From NCBI GenBank assembly GCA_045110285.1, contig JBGCGA010000031.1, positions 1 to 45,899 on the forward strand: DNA of 45,899 bases, given 5' to 3'. Of the stretch, positions 35,463-44,229 are shown one piece after another. The notes beneath the pieces are model-generated. The model did not search any database and was not told the origin of the DNA. It worked only from the letters and a program-made list of their open reading frames with translations. This DNA comes from Putridiphycobacter sp045110285. Lineage in GTDB: Bacteria > Bacteroidota > Bacteroidia > Flavobacteriales_D > Crocinitomicaceae. The translations under genes were made by a program, and so were the position numbers. The number at the start of each line of letters is the position of its first letter. Positions within the stretch are counted from its first letter, which is position 1.

Positions 35463-35978
35463 TTAAAATTCTTTTCCAAATACATTGACATCCATTCCCA
35501 AATACTGAGTATCAAACATAATTTTCATTCCATTTTTCATTGCCACATTAGCGGATTCAGCATTAGATTTCTCAATGATTGAAATAAACCGATTCGTGTC
35601 AATATTCAATTCTCCATATCTCATCATGGTTTTCGCCAATTCAGTGGCATAACCATTGCCCCAGTATTTTGGAATAACCGAATATGCAATTTCGTACTCT
35701 TTTTTACACAACAATTGTCTTTCAATAATTCCTCCAAGCCCCACCAGTTCGGCTGTTCCCTTTACTTCCATGGCTAGCTGCCCTAAACCTGATTTTTCAT
35801 ATCTAAGAAATTGGGCTCGAATCCAATCTTCGGCATGTACTTCGTCTGCAACTGTCAAATCCATTCCCAAATATTTTAGTCGATCATTATTTTTAAAAAA
35901 TTGAATCCACTGTGGAATATCAGCTTTTGTTAACTTTCTAAAATTTAATCGCTCCGAAAATTGGTTAAAGTAATTCAT
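35463..35978 (-). CDS. GNAT-family N-acetyltransferase (RimJ/RimL-like)
   Basis: The 171-residue protein has the RimJ/L pattern: an N-terminal SERLNFRKLTKADI, the central strand-turn LVGLGGIIERQ, and the acetyl-CoA region YSVIPKYWGNGYATEL followed by SNAESANVAMKNGMK. These enzymes acetylate protein N-termini or small-molecule amines; the substrate here is unknown. It lies 11 bp upstream of the split pirin gene on the same strand and may be co-transcribed. Confidence 0.87.
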   Translation of the reverse strand: MNYFNQFSERLNFRKLTKADIPQWIQFFKNNDRLKYLGMDLTVADEVHAEDWIRAQFLRYEKSGLGQLAMEVKGTAELVGLGGIIERQLLCKKEYEIAYSVIPKYWGNGYATELAKTMMRYGELNIDTNRFISIIEKSNAESANVAMKNGMKIMFDTQYLGMDVNVFGKEF

Positions 35979-36030
35979 TTTTCGTCGCTATTATTGAAAA
36001 AGCGTTTCACTTAAATCAGGATTAAAAATA

Positions 36031-36071
36031 GCAAAAAAAAAGCACTTTATCTGGCGATAAAATGCTTCATA
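36031..36071 (-). terminator. Rho-independent terminator of the 36088-36276 gene (minus strand)
   Basis: Read on the minus strand, AAGCATTTTAT and ATAAAGTGCTT form an 11-bp stem (one G-U pair) around a CGCCAG loop, followed by about nine T residues. It lies just after the stop at 36088. Confidence 0.8.
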
Positions 36072-36087
36072 AATAGAATGTAAATTC

Positions 36088-36276
36088 TTAGCTCCCACAA
36101 TACAGACAGCCATCTTCGTCGTCATAATCGTCTAATTCTGGCTGTAATTCAATTTCTGGTTTAAGTTGCTTTTTTAACTCATAAATAGCTTGTTGCGTAT
36201 CGCCATCTGCAAATAAATCACCTGTTAACTTTTCTTTTAATGTTTTAATTTCTTCGTGAATTGCCTCTTCTGTCAT
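36088..36276 (-). CDS. Small acidic protein with C-terminal CxxC
   Basis: From the ATG at 36276 the product is 62 residues, mostly helical and charged (MTEEAIHEEIKTLKEKL...), ending in an acidic DDYDDEDGCLYCGS with a C-x2-C that could bind metal or be redox active. The longer frame begins with a TTG at 36333 and a hydrophobic stretch that does not fit the rest, so the ATG is preferred. It has its own terminator. Function unknown. Confidence 0.6.
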   Translation of the reverse strand: MTEEAIHEEIKTLKEKLTGDLFADGDTQQAIYELKKQLKPEIELQPELDDYDDEDGCLYCGS

Positions 36277-36480
36277 ATCATTTAATTTTAGTTTCACTGG
36301 AAAAAACCAGTGTATAAATGTAAGTGACAACACTCAGATCTTTGACTGTAATTGTAAATTGTTTTACACCAAAACTTGTTAATTTAAAGGTCTAACTCAA
36401 CACTAGTAAGGTTTAGGAATGTTGAAAAATAATATGACACTTCATAGAATATTTAGACTCTTATTTTCGTTCATTTGTAT

Positions 36481-37653
36481 ATGAAAACTTTGCTTTTCCT
36501 ATTCCTATTGTCATCTTTTTGGCTGAATGCTCAGATATGGGAAATGAAAGCCCCATATCCTGCATTAGGCAGAGATGATGGAATTGCATTTAGCCTTCAA
36601 TCGTTTGGCTATTGCGTGACAGGAAATACTGGAAATTTTGCACAAAGCAACTCACTTTATCAGTATGACCCTAGAAGTAATTTGTGGATAAAGAAATCAA
36701 GTTTCCCCTCTGAAGCTAGGCAATATAGCACTGTTTTTACAATTGAAAATAAAGCCTATATAATAGGAGGTTATAGCAAAAGTGGTAATGGCCTAGCAGA
36801 AGTGTGGTGTTATGACGCAGCATCAGATTCCTGGACTCAGAAAAATAATTTTACTGGAGGCATTCGTTGGGGTGCTATCGGTTTTACCATAGCCGGTATG
36901 GGATATTTTGGTTGCGGAACAGATGCTGATACAGTGTACAATGATTTTTGGGAATACGAACCATTGACTGATAAATGGAATCAATTGGAAAACCTTATTG
37001 GTGAACCACGACGAGAAGCAGTGGCGTGTTCAGCAGCTGGATTTGGAATGGCTGGAACAGGCTTTAAAACTTTTACAACAGAGGGCTTTTTGAACGACTG
37101 GTATACATTTGATCCTAAATTGAAGCAATGGGCAAAAGCACCTAACTATCCTGGAGGAAACATTGCTTGGGGAAAAGCAGAATCTAACGGGCATAGCGCC
37201 ATAGTTGGATCTGGAATGGATGAAAATCAAATTTTTAAATCTGATTTTTACCAGTTTAACATTTTAAGCCGAACCTGGCAAAAATTACAGAACATTCCGG
37301 TTGGCCCCGTTAGAGGTTGTTCTTCATTTCGGTTAGATAATTCTGTCTATTTTGTAACGGGCTTAACTGAATTATACGAGCGGTCGAAAGCACTAACTGC
37401 TCTGAAATTTGAACCAAATGATTTTTCTGTCAATCTCTTCCCTAATCCTAGCTCTGGTTGTTTTCACTTTAGCAGCAATAGTGGACAATCCAATACAACA
37501 ATTAAAGTTTACAATATGGCTGGCGAACTGATTGAAAAACGTCAATCAAAAAGTGACTTGCTGAATTTTACTCACCTAAAATCAGGCCTTTATTTGCTAG
37601 AATTTACAAATGAATCAGGAGATTCAGATCTAAAGAAAGTGATCATTCTGTAA
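36481..37653 (+). CDS. Kelch-repeat protein with type A T9SS sorting domain
   Basis: The 390-residue protein has a signal peptide (1-18), then about five kelch repeats (blocks with YDP/YDA...W, such as YQYDPRSNLW, CYDAASDSW, YEPLTDKW and TFDPKLKQW, separated by GGY/GCG turns), making a beta-propeller. The last ~75 residues (LFPNPSSGCFHF..., KVYNMAGELIE, LKSGLYLLEF, KKVIIL) form the Por-type sorting domain for T9SS export. It is probably displayed or secreted and binds a glycan or protein. The ATG at 36481 is preferred over a TTG six bases upstream. Confidence 0.9.
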   Translation: MKTLLFLFLLSSFWLNAQIWEMKAPYPALGRDDGIAFSLQSFGYCVTGNTGNFAQSNSLYQYDPRSNLWIKKSSFPSEARQYSTVFTIENKAYIIGGYSKSGNGLAEVWCYDAASDSWTQKNNFTGGIRWGAIGFTIAGMGYFGCGTDADTVYNDFWEYEPLTDKWNQLENLIGEPRREAVACSAAGFGMAGTGFKTFTTEGFLNDWYTFDPKLKQWAKAPNYPGGNIAWGKAESNGHSAIVGSGMDENQIFKSDFYQFNILSRTWQKLQNIPVGPVRGCSSFRLDNSVYFVTGLTELYERSKALTALKFEPNDFSVNLFPNPSSGCFHFSSNSGQSNTTIKVYNMAGELIEKRQSKSDLLNFTHLKSGLYLLEFTNESGDSDLKKVIIL

Positions 37654-37658
37654 AAATC

Positions 37659-38261
37659 CTATTTTAATTTTATATCAAGCTTATTCTTTTTATGCTCTGA
37701 TAACAGGTCTGTATAACTACTTTTTATCAAAACAATATGGGCATTCGATTCAGTTACTCCCTCTAAGTTAGTTTTTACTTTTTTTACTTCTTGCTCAAAT
37801 TCAAGTTTAAAATTGAGTAAAATTGGTCCTAGTCCAGCTAAACTATCTACCTCTTCAGTATAATTTTTATCATAGCCGTTTCTATAACTGAGTTTGTTCG
37901 GTTCCATCTGTAATGTGCCATTTACAAACATAAATTCAAAGGGATCTATATACGGAAGCAAAGAGTCTACATTTGCAATATCATACTCTATTTCAGTTTG
38001 TTCATCATTAAATGTTAAGTTAGAAATTAAAGAGGAATTGTACCGAAGCCTCAATGTATCTGCTCTATTGCCATACGCTTCAGTATAATCTTCTTCAAAG
38101 TCCTCACTTTCAACATAAATGCCGTCATCTTCATCTTCTCCATAATCAATTACCAACTTAACATGGGCCGTTTTGTCAGCTTTAATGGTAATGTGATAAT
38201 TGTATGTGCAGGAAACAAATACGAAACAAAACAAGGTTATAACAAGTTGATGGGTCTTCAT
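37659..38261 (-). CDS. Hypothetical lipoprotein
   Basis: The 200-residue product carries a lipoprotein signal ending VFVSC (C18). The mature part is acidic (GEDEDDG, ESEDFEEDY) and beta-rich, with no motif I recognise. It may be in one transcript with the next gene upstream (38270-38692, gap 8 bp). Converges with the kelch protein gene, 5 bp apart. Confidence 0.68.
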   Translation of the reverse strand: MKTHQLVITLFCFVFVSCTYNYHITIKADKTAHVKLVIDYGEDEDDGIYVESEDFEEDYTEAYGNRADTLRLRYNSSLISNLTFNDEQTEIEYDIANVDSLLPYIDPFEFMFVNGTLQMEPNKLSYRNGYDKNYTEEVDSLAGLGPILLNFKLEFEQEVKKVKTNLEGVTESNAHIVLIKSSYTDLLSEHKKNKLDIKLK

Positions 38262-38269
38262 AGCAGCTA

Positions 38270-38692
38270 TTAATTTTTAATTGTGAAACCAACAGGAGCT
38301 TTGAGCGGCCCATAATCGTACATATTAAGATAAATCGAAACAGTGTCTGGCGAACCTTTGTATGTTACTTGATAATTGTCAAGTAATGCCATTCCCATAA
38401 ATCCATTTTCACTTTTTAAAGCACAGCAGCTTCCTGCTCTGTAATACGATATTTTTTCTCCGTTGGGTCCTGCCAATCCATTTAAATATCTACGCTCATT
38501 ATTTGGTCCCTCACTTTTATCCACTCCACCTACCTCAACAGGATTTTTTTCAGAATAGCCATAGGTCTTATCTGTCGAAATTTCTGTCAACAAAAACGTA
38601 GTATTGTTAAGCAGTTTTGTTTGAGGTGTATTTTTAGAAAGAGAACAAGAAAACAAAGCCACTGATAAGCTAAAACCTAATAGGAATTTCAT
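38270..38692 (-). CDS. Conserved hypothetical lipoprotein
   Basis: From the ATG at 38692 the protein is 140 residues with a lipobox ending LFSC. It has a conserved-looking core: TDKTYGYSEKNPVEVGG, a polar loop with NERRYLNGL, YYRAGSCCALKS and IYLNMYDYG. Proteins with this pattern are widespread in Bacteroidetes and are sometimes labelled 2-dehydro-3-deoxyphosphooctonate aldolase, which I believe is an annotation artefact; no aldolase barrel fits in 140 residues. The frame is open to a TTG at 38764, but the signal peptide fits the inner start. Function unknown. Confidence 0.65.
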   Translation of the reverse strand: MKFLLGFSLSVALFSCSLSKNTPQTKLLNNTTFLLTEISTDKTYGYSEKNPVEVGGVDKSEGPNNERRYLNGLAGPNGEKISYYRAGSCCALKSENGFMGMALLDNYQVTYKGSPDTVSIYLNMYDYGPLKAPVGFTIKN

Positions 38693-38820
38693 AATCATAT
38701 AAATTTTCAGAACATGAATGTATCCTGTCTGCCCTAAATCTAACAAAAGATTACTGTTTTTCAATAGACAAGACTTAAAATCTGTTTTATTGATAAAAAC
38801 TCACTCATCTTCTGAGCTTC

Positions 38821-39315
38821 TCAATCTCTTTGCTTTAAAAGTTGTTCGACATCATTTTTATTGGTCTTGTCATTAATTTCATAAAAATACTTAACCTGCC
38901 ACTTTTGGCTTGCAATGGCCTGTTTGCTGACGGGCTTGTCCCACGGTGGATAAACCCTAAAAGCTCTTTTACCTTCTTTAGTTATATTAGTAACAATGCC
39001 TTTTTTAATTAAAACAGATTGTGGAAAAATAAACTGCCCCAAATAGTCAGCAGACCTAACAGTTATTATTAAAAAATCAAATTGGTCGGATTCTTCAAAT
39101 GGCATAATTGGGCCTTTATCACTGCGCTTCCAAAAAGTAACAAATTGTCCTATTTTTTTAGGTGTCATTTTAGCAGTTCGACCAATTATTTTTAAACCAT
39201 TTAAATTGTACTGGCAAGCTAGATATGCTTTACTTTCTTGGTCCTCTATATAATTAGTAACTGTGAAACCTAGCTGCTTAATAATTTTTAAAGAATTGGT
39301 TTGTTGCATGTGCAT
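38821..39315 (-). CDS. MepB-family protein
   Basis: This ~164-residue protein matches the MepB family from end to end: ESKAYLACQYNLNG, RTAKMTPKKIGQFVTFWKR, GPIMPFEESDQFDF, GQFIFPQSVLIKKGI and RAFRVYPPWD. MepB was first seen beside the multidrug pump gene mepA in Staphylococcus aureus and its function is not known. No pump or MepR regulator is nearby here. The start is the ATG at 39315 (or 39309); the longer frame starts at a TTG (39342). Confidence 0.82.
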   Translation of the reverse strand: MHMQQTNSLKIIKQLGFTVTNYIEDQESKAYLACQYNLNGLKIIGRTAKMTPKKIGQFVTFWKRSDKGPIMPFEESDQFDFLIITVRSADYLGQFIFPQSVLIKKGIVTNITKEGKRAFRVYPPWDKPVSKQAIASQKWQVKYFYEINDKTNKNDVEQLLKQRD

Positions 39316-39368
39316 TTTAGTGGATATGATATTGTTGTGCAATAATCTATTTGGTTTGAATGCAATAA

Positions 39369-39944
39369 TTATTTGTAGTAAAAATACCTCGGACTACATC
39401 TTCTAATATTTCTGAATTTGTTATTTCTTTTTTTTCTTCTCTTTTCGAATTCATTCAAGCCTTCCATATCGCCTGCTCTTTTGAACCTTGTGCGCATATA
39501 GGCACGTGCTTTATAAATGATGCTAAAAAGACTATTACCACATTTATAAAAACTGATCATGCTTGTAAACTTAGTTCGCCATTCCATAAACTTTTCTTTG
39601 TTTTTTTGCCAGCGAAATTCTTCTACCAATAACATGCACAAAAAACCTGTAAATCGTCTTTCGGTATACATTGTTTTATCTTCTGAATCAACCATTGCAA
39701 TCAAGCTATCACAAATAACTTCAAGACTATCAATTTTGTTTTGAAAAAAATACATTTGGCCTAAAAAATACAATTCTAGTATTTCTGTTTGACAGTTATG
39801 TGTTTCAATATTATTATAAAAATACAAATCTAAATCAACACTGTCATTCGTTTGAATAATTGAATCAATTCGGTAGTAGCAATCCCATTGAGAGAAGCTT
39901 AGTAAGGATAAAAGAAGAAACGGTATTAGAAAATGAATTTTCAT
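39369..39944 (-). CDS. Hypothetical exported protein
   Basis: The 191-residue product has a signal peptide (1-18, ending LLSFSQ) and a mature region that looks helical and could form TPR-like pairs (TEILELYFLGQMYFF, GFLCMLLVEEFRW, LFSIIYKARAYM). The C-terminus is strongly basic (EKRRKKRNNKFRNIRR). No family recognised. It stands alone, with 158 bp to the divergent gene at 40103. Confidence 0.62.
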   Translation of the reverse strand: MKIHFLIPFLLLSLLSFSQWDCYYRIDSIIQTNDSVDLDLYFYNNIETHNCQTEILELYFLGQMYFFQNKIDSLEVICDSLIAMVDSEDKTMYTERRFTGFLCMLLVEEFRWQKNKEKFMEWRTKFTSMISFYKCGNSLFSIIYKARAYMRTRFKRAGDMEGLNEFEKRRKKRNNKFRNIRRCSPRYFYYK

Positions 39945-40056
39945 TAAATCTCTGTTAATGTATGATAAGTTAGCACATTTTACAGAAAAAACGCTAGAGA
40001 ACTAACTTGATCTGCTAAAAACATTACTCTATCAATGACAGAAGATCTAAATTAAC

Positions 40057-40064
40057 TATTTTTG
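40057..40064 (+). promoter_or_regulatory. -7 box TATTTTTG for the CotH pair
   Basis: TATTTTTG matches TAnnTTTG 38 bp before the ATG at 40103. Confidence 0.45.
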
Positions 40065-40102
40065 ACACTTCATCCGTTTTGAAAAGTACGACAGTTTAAA
40101 TT

Positions 40103-40510
40103 ATGGAAATATTTAATGGTCTTCAATATTACGACATTGGGCATCTAGTTTACGATTTGTGGCTTATTATAGTCACGCTGTTTTGGTGTACTCTTTTTAC
40201 TTTTTTAATCAAAAAATCAGAAAGTAGAAAGTATAAACTGGTTTGGGATTCTAAAGCGTATTTGCAGCTAACCCTTTTAATCATTGCGGTACTTGTTCTA
40301 ATTAGTATGTCATCATTTCCTTCAAAAATAGGTTTGTCGGCACTTTTAGTAGTTGGTTTTTACTTTTTTACACGTAAAATTTCAACTGGTATTATTGCTT
40401 TATTGTGTGTGCTTTTAGGATTTGGATATACAATTTTTCCAGTTTTAGCAGCAATGGCATATGCTTCTTTTAATCTGTTGAGTAGAAAACAAAATATAGC
40501 ACAGGGATGA
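40103..40510 (+). CDS. Small membrane protein, partner of CotH-like gene
   Basis: The 135-residue protein has four hydrophobic helices (about 13-36, 52-68, 74-88, 93-115) and no recognised motif. Its last codons overlap the ATG of the CotH-like gene by 4 bp, so the two should be made together. A role as membrane anchor or polymer-export partner for the CotH protein is only a guess. Confidence 0.65.
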   Translation: MEIFNGLQYYDIGHLVYDLWLIIVTLFWCTLFTFLIKKSESRKYKLVWDSKAYLQLTLLIIAVLVLISMSSFPSKIGLSALLVVGFYFFTRKISTGIIALLCVLLGFGYTIFPVLAAMAYASFNLLSRKQNIAQG

Positions 40511-42096
40511 AAAAAATAATTATTGTTCTTGTTTTGCTACTATGCACAGTATTTGGACTGAGTATATTTAAGTTTGGAATTAAAGACTCGATTAAAATTA
40601 ATGCCATGGCCATGCTATGTGCAGTTGAAAACAGAGTACCAAACAATGATATCCCGACAGGTATTCCGGTCTATCACATTACCATAACACATGAAAATTG
40701 GGAAGCCTTAACAGCAGACCTTCCTGCAAGTGGCAGAAAAAAACAGAAAATATTATTTGAGCATAACGGAGAAACTTATAAAGCAAAACTGAGAACAAGA
40801 GGACATCTGAAATTACATTGGGGCGGACCAAAAAAGTCACTGCGGGTTTATTTTGATAAAGATGATTCGCCATTTGGCACCATTAGTGAAATGAATTTTT
40901 TAAATCCAAAAACTTTTCAATTTACAAATGACCATATTGGAACTTGGGTAGGAAAAATAACAGGTGCAAAAACACTCAAAAATGAAATGGTTTTTCTTCG
41001 CATCAATGGACAGAATTATGGCTTAATGGAAATGATTGAGCAACCTGGGAGAAGTTATGCCATCAATAATAATTTGGGTAATGAAAAAATAACCCTGTAC
41101 AAGGGTGATTATATCAGAGATGACAGCGGTCACTCTAAATCTGTAAGAGTATGGAAAAATGCGGAATACTGGAATGGCAAAAAAGCAAGTAAAGCAGCTT
41201 CCAGTAAATTGACTTCATTAATTCAAGTACTCAATTCAGATACTTTACAACTAGAAGACCGTTTTTCGCTAATTGAAAAGCACGTCATCATAGAAGAGTA
41301 TTTAAAATACTATGCCGCGTTAACTGTCATTAATACTGAACATATAGACCAAACGCATAACCAAGTTATTGTATTTGATCGCAATCAAAAAAAATATTAT
41401 CCAGTGCTATGGGACCCAACATTTATGTGGGCACATTCGCCAGAACGGTATTACAATTTTTACGATCCATTGAGCTATTACATTTTACAAAACCCAATTT
41501 GGCGGGAAAAAAGAGACATTTATATTCATAAATTTATAGTGGATTGGTACGATTCTGGTAAGTTTATGGCGTATCACAAAACCCTTGAGGATAGTTTATA
41601 TAAGGCTGTAAAACTAGATCATAATAAATGTAACCCGATAGGAGCTGATTTAAACACCGTTTACCGGTTCTCAAATATTATTTATGGGCATTCAAACAAT
41701 AAAATAAGAGCAATGGCTGACGATTATTATACAGCTCTTAAAGTCAAAATGGATAAAGTTAATATTGATCAGGTAGTCATTTCGGACTCTTCTATCAACA
41801 TGACATATAATACCTATTCTCCAATTGAGCTAAAGATTCACTGTGAAACGCCTATTTCAGACTCAAGTATTAGTCTCACTAGATCGGTTGGGCAGCTAGT
41901 AGAGACAGATGGCGAATTGATAACTATTAAACTGTTTGGACAAATTGAACATGAAGATGGGCCCGAAGGAGACCTGTATAAACTATTTAGTGGTTTTGTA
42001 AGTCAACAAAAGACTGTAAATATTGATTTTAAAACAAAAATTAATAAAGTGGAAGCGTACAATGCCATTACGGGACGGGTGCTAAAATTTCAGTGA
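40507..42096 (+). CDS. CotH-family protein kinase-like protein
   Basis: A short N-terminal membrane or signal helix (1-22) is followed by a CotH domain: TRGHLKLHWGGPKKSLRVYF, NGQNYGLMEMIEQPG and the catalytic-region segments IDQTHNQVIVFD (~281) and PVLWDPTFMW (~301). CotH of Bacillus is an atypical kinase that phosphorylates spore-coat proteins, and bacterial homologues are secreted or membrane-bound. Here the expected second acidic residue after WD is Thr (WDPT), so activity is open. The C-terminal ~130 residues look like an Ig-type beta domain. It is translationally coupled to the small membrane protein upstream. Confidence 0.82.
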   Translation: MKKIIIVLVLLLCTVFGLSIFKFGIKDSIKINAMAMLCAVENRVPNNDIPTGIPVYHITITHENWEALTADLPASGRKKQKILFEHNGETYKAKLRTRGHLKLHWGGPKKSLRVYFDKDDSPFGTISEMNFLNPKTFQFTNDHIGTWVGKITGAKTLKNEMVFLRINGQNYGLMEMIEQPGRSYAINNNLGNEKITLYKGDYIRDDSGHSKSVRVWKNAEYWNGKKASKAASSKLTSLIQVLNSDTLQLEDRFSLIEKHVIIEEYLKYYAALTVINTEHIDQTHNQVIVFDRNQKKYYPVLWDPTFMWAHSPERYYNFYDPLSYYILQNPIWREKRDIYIHKFIVDWYDSGKFMAYHKTLEDSLYKAVKLDHNKCNPIGADLNTVYRFSNIIYGHSNNKIRAMADDYYTALKVKMDKVNIDQVVISDSSINMTYNTYSPIELKIHCETPISDSSISLTRSVGQLVETDGELITIKLFGQIEHEDGPEGDLYKLFSGFVSQQKTVNIDFKTKINKVEAYNAITGRVLKFQ

Positions 42097-42142
42097 TGTA
42101 TTAATTATCAACTGCAATAGATTACACTTCAAAATCAAAACA

Positions 42143-43534
42143 TTACATCTTGATGTATCGCTTTACATTCGACTGAATATCTCCTATTTTTAAATACAAT
42201 ATGTAACTCCCTGGGGGTAAATGTGAAAAATCAATAGAATGGTTCCCTGACTGATTGATGGTTTGCTGAAATACCGTTGAGCCCTTAAAGTCGTTTACAA
42301 TTAAATCTGCTGTTCCATTTGAATCTAACTGCACATCAACCGAGCAATTCCCATTTCCAGGATTAGGATATAATTTAAGAAGAGTTAATTTTTTACGCTT
42401 TTTACGCCTAATGATAAAAACACCTAATCCTAAAAACAATACACTTCCTGCTATCACTCCACCAACTAAATATTGGTATTCACGGCGTATTTTTTCTTCT
42501 CGCTCTTTTAAATATGCAGCAACATTGTTTGGCAGGTCAAACTTTTGTCGATTGCCGACAGTATATATATCATTTTGATTAAAGCTAATGGTTAATTCCC
42601 TGTTATTATCCAACGAAGCCCAATTTTCAGATTGGTAAGTCATTAAATAGTATGCCAATATTTTTTTTTTTAAAACTGTGTAAATAGAGTCCAATGCAGA
42701 TGATTTTTTTGTGTAAGCATAATATCCATTAGTGGAATCGGCAAGCAACTGCAGAGTATCAGACATGGCATCACCCAAACCAATACAATAGATAGGAATG
42801 TTTTTTTCTCTCGACAGGGTTATAATATCACTTGATTGCTTCTGAGAGGAATTATCCGTACCGTCAGTTAACGCTATTACCACATTTATGCCTTCGAGCT
42901 CTGTTAATCCCTCGGTGGCCAAATAAACGGCATCAAAAAATGCAGTAGAACCTGTAGGCTTCAGAGTGTCTAAAATGGCGGGTAAACTTTTGATATCGTA
43001 AGATGGCTTTACCTGAATATCAACAGTATTATCAAAAGCAAACAGCCCTACTCTATCTTTCCCGGATTTAAAATTTTTTAAAAACTTTTTGACCGCCTCA
43101 ATTGCATAGTCCAAAGGGGTTGTAATTTCAGGAAGTGTGCCTGCCATCTGTGCCTCAAACAATTTAACGGTATCGTTGTCATAAAAGGCTAAATAATCAG
43201 TAAAACTGCCCAACATTGATCCAGAATGATCGACTACAATGGAAATATTAATTGGCTCCTTTTCCGAGAAATGCGTCAAGGTCAACACTTCACAAGAATA
43301 GTCTTTCTCAGCTACTATTAAATCTGATTTTTCCAGACCCCAATAAGGATATTGTTTGAGATTTTCGGCTCTAAACAGGACTTCAATCACAGGGAAATCT
43401 GTTGGTGTAACGGAACTAATTATTAATTGAACAGAATCTCCTGCGGTCACCTTTCCCTTCACGGATTGTTGAGTAAAAACCACGAATGGTAATAATAGAA
43501 AAATTACTAGTGCTTTTTTCTTCATTTTTATCAT
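42143..43534 (-). CDS. VWA-domain protein with transmembrane helix and C-terminal T9SS-like sorting domain
   Basis: Signal peptide (1-22), then a von Willebrand factor A domain (about 95-290) with a full metal-ion-dependent adhesion site: D102-HSGS, Thr in GSTAFFD and Asp in ALTDGTD. A helix at 355-375 (YLVGGVIAGSVLFLGLGVFII) is followed by a basic RRKKRKK (376-382). The final 81 residues (LYPNPGNGNCSVD..., LPPGSYILYLKI, KRYIKM) look like a type A sorting domain. A positive stop-transfer signal before an exported sorting domain is contradictory: the domain would stay in the cytoplasm. Either the helix is not membrane-inserted or the tail has another use. Confidence 0.85.
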   Translation of the reverse strand: MIKMKKKALVIFLLLPFVVFTQQSVKGKVTAGDSVQLIISSVTPTDFPVIEVLFRAENLKQYPYWGLEKSDLIVAEKDYSCEVLTLTHFSEKEPINISIVVDHSGSMLGSFTDYLAFYDNDTVKLFEAQMAGTLPEITTPLDYAIEAVKKFLKNFKSGKDRVGLFAFDNTVDIQVKPSYDIKSLPAILDTLKPTGSTAFFDAVYLATEGLTELEGINVVIALTDGTDNSSQKQSSDIITLSREKNIPIYCIGLGDAMSDTLQLLADSTNGYYAYTKKSSALDSIYTVLKKKILAYYLMTYQSENWASLDNNRELTISFNQNDIYTVGNRQKFDLPNNVAAYLKEREEKIRREYQYLVGGVIAGSVLFLGLGVFIIRRKKRKKLTLLKLYPNPGNGNCSVDVQLDSNGTADLIVNDFKGSTVFQQTINQSGNHSIDFSHLPPGSYILYLKIGDIQSNVKRYIKM

Positions 43535-43634
43535 TGCTGTTTGTGGCTAATTGCGTGACTCTAAATTCTATTTTTTTAGGTTGACATTTATTTTTAAACA
43601 GAGTAAGTCCATCATGTAAAATATATATCGTTGA

Positions 43635-44105
43635 CTACCCTTTTTCAATGATAGAATTTTTAGACATACGCCTTTGAGAAGGCTGGTATCTTCCAAACCT
43701 AAAATATCCGAACCAATTACTGAATTTCCCATAAACTCTTCCATCAGCATCTTTTGTCCGAAGCTTTTTTTTGTAAACGTTTTGGTTATCTGTGGCCATT
43801 AATTTTCCGTTTTTGTGTACAAATATTTTATTCAATTTTCTGTAGCTCGAATCAATAAATTTTAAGGTATCGTTTGAAATACTCCAGCTCCCTTTATTTG
43901 TCATTCGAATATCCGTCCACCAAGTCATAACAGCTGAGCTATCTTTATAAATAGTAATTGTTTCAAAACAGTGGGACCGAGAATCACTTGTATCTTTGTA
44001 GTGCCCAGCATAATTTTTGTTTATCATACAAGATTGCAGAAAAAGAAGCATTATGTAAAATTCAATCCTTTGAAATGATAATGTTTTCTCATTACTTACT
44101 CTCAT
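43635..44105 (-). CDS. Hypothetical lipoprotein
   Basis: The 156-residue product has a hydrophobic stretch ending in a lipobox, MLLFLQSC (C26), after an unusually long polar start; an inner ATG at 44051 would leave no positive charge. The mature part has a lipocalin-like start, GHYKD...FETITIYKDSSAVMTWWTD and GSWSISNDTLKF, as in small periplasmic beta-barrel lipoproteins, and a basic C-terminus. An ORF of 60 residues in another frame (43568-43750) overlaps its end and is taken as a shadow. Function unknown. Confidence 0.62.
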   Translation of the reverse strand: MRVSNEKTLSFQRIEFYIMLLFLQSCMINKNYAGHYKDTSDSRSHCFETITIYKDSSAVMTWWTDIRMTNKGSWSISNDTLKFIDSSYRKLNKIFVHKNGKLMATDNQNVYKKKLRTKDADGRVYGKFSNWFGYFRFGRYQPSQRRMSKNSIIEKG

Positions 44106-44191
44106 CTAATTCAAATAAAGGCCAAGTGATTTTGTGTAACAGATTTCACTGCATAAAATCATAATCATTGCTAAGTTAATTATTAAAAACT

Positions 44192-44225
44192 AAAAACGGT
44201 TCAAGTTATTACTTGAACCGTTTTT
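44192..44225. terminator. Bidirectional terminator, 15-bp perfect stem
   Basis: AAAAACGGTTCAAGT and ACTTGAACCGTTTTT form a perfect 15-bp stem with a 4-base loop. A-runs and T-runs on the two sides let it work in both directions. It probably ends transcripts coming from the SRPBCC gene through the decayed copy. The lipoprotein gene at 43635-44105 starts just beyond it. Confidence 0.88.
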
Positions 44226-44229
44226 ACAT

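Noticed and set aside
38270..38692. Label 2-dehydro-3-deoxyphosphooctonate aldolase for the small lipoprotein.
   Set aside because: It is only 140 residues with a lipobox and no TIM-barrel motifs; the label appears to be an inherited misannotation.
43568..43750. A 60-residue minus-strand ORF overlapping the lipoprotein gene at 43635-44105.
   Set aside because: It overlaps a longer, lipobox-bearing gene in another frame, shows no signal peptide or motif, and I could not join it to that gene as a frameshifted end.
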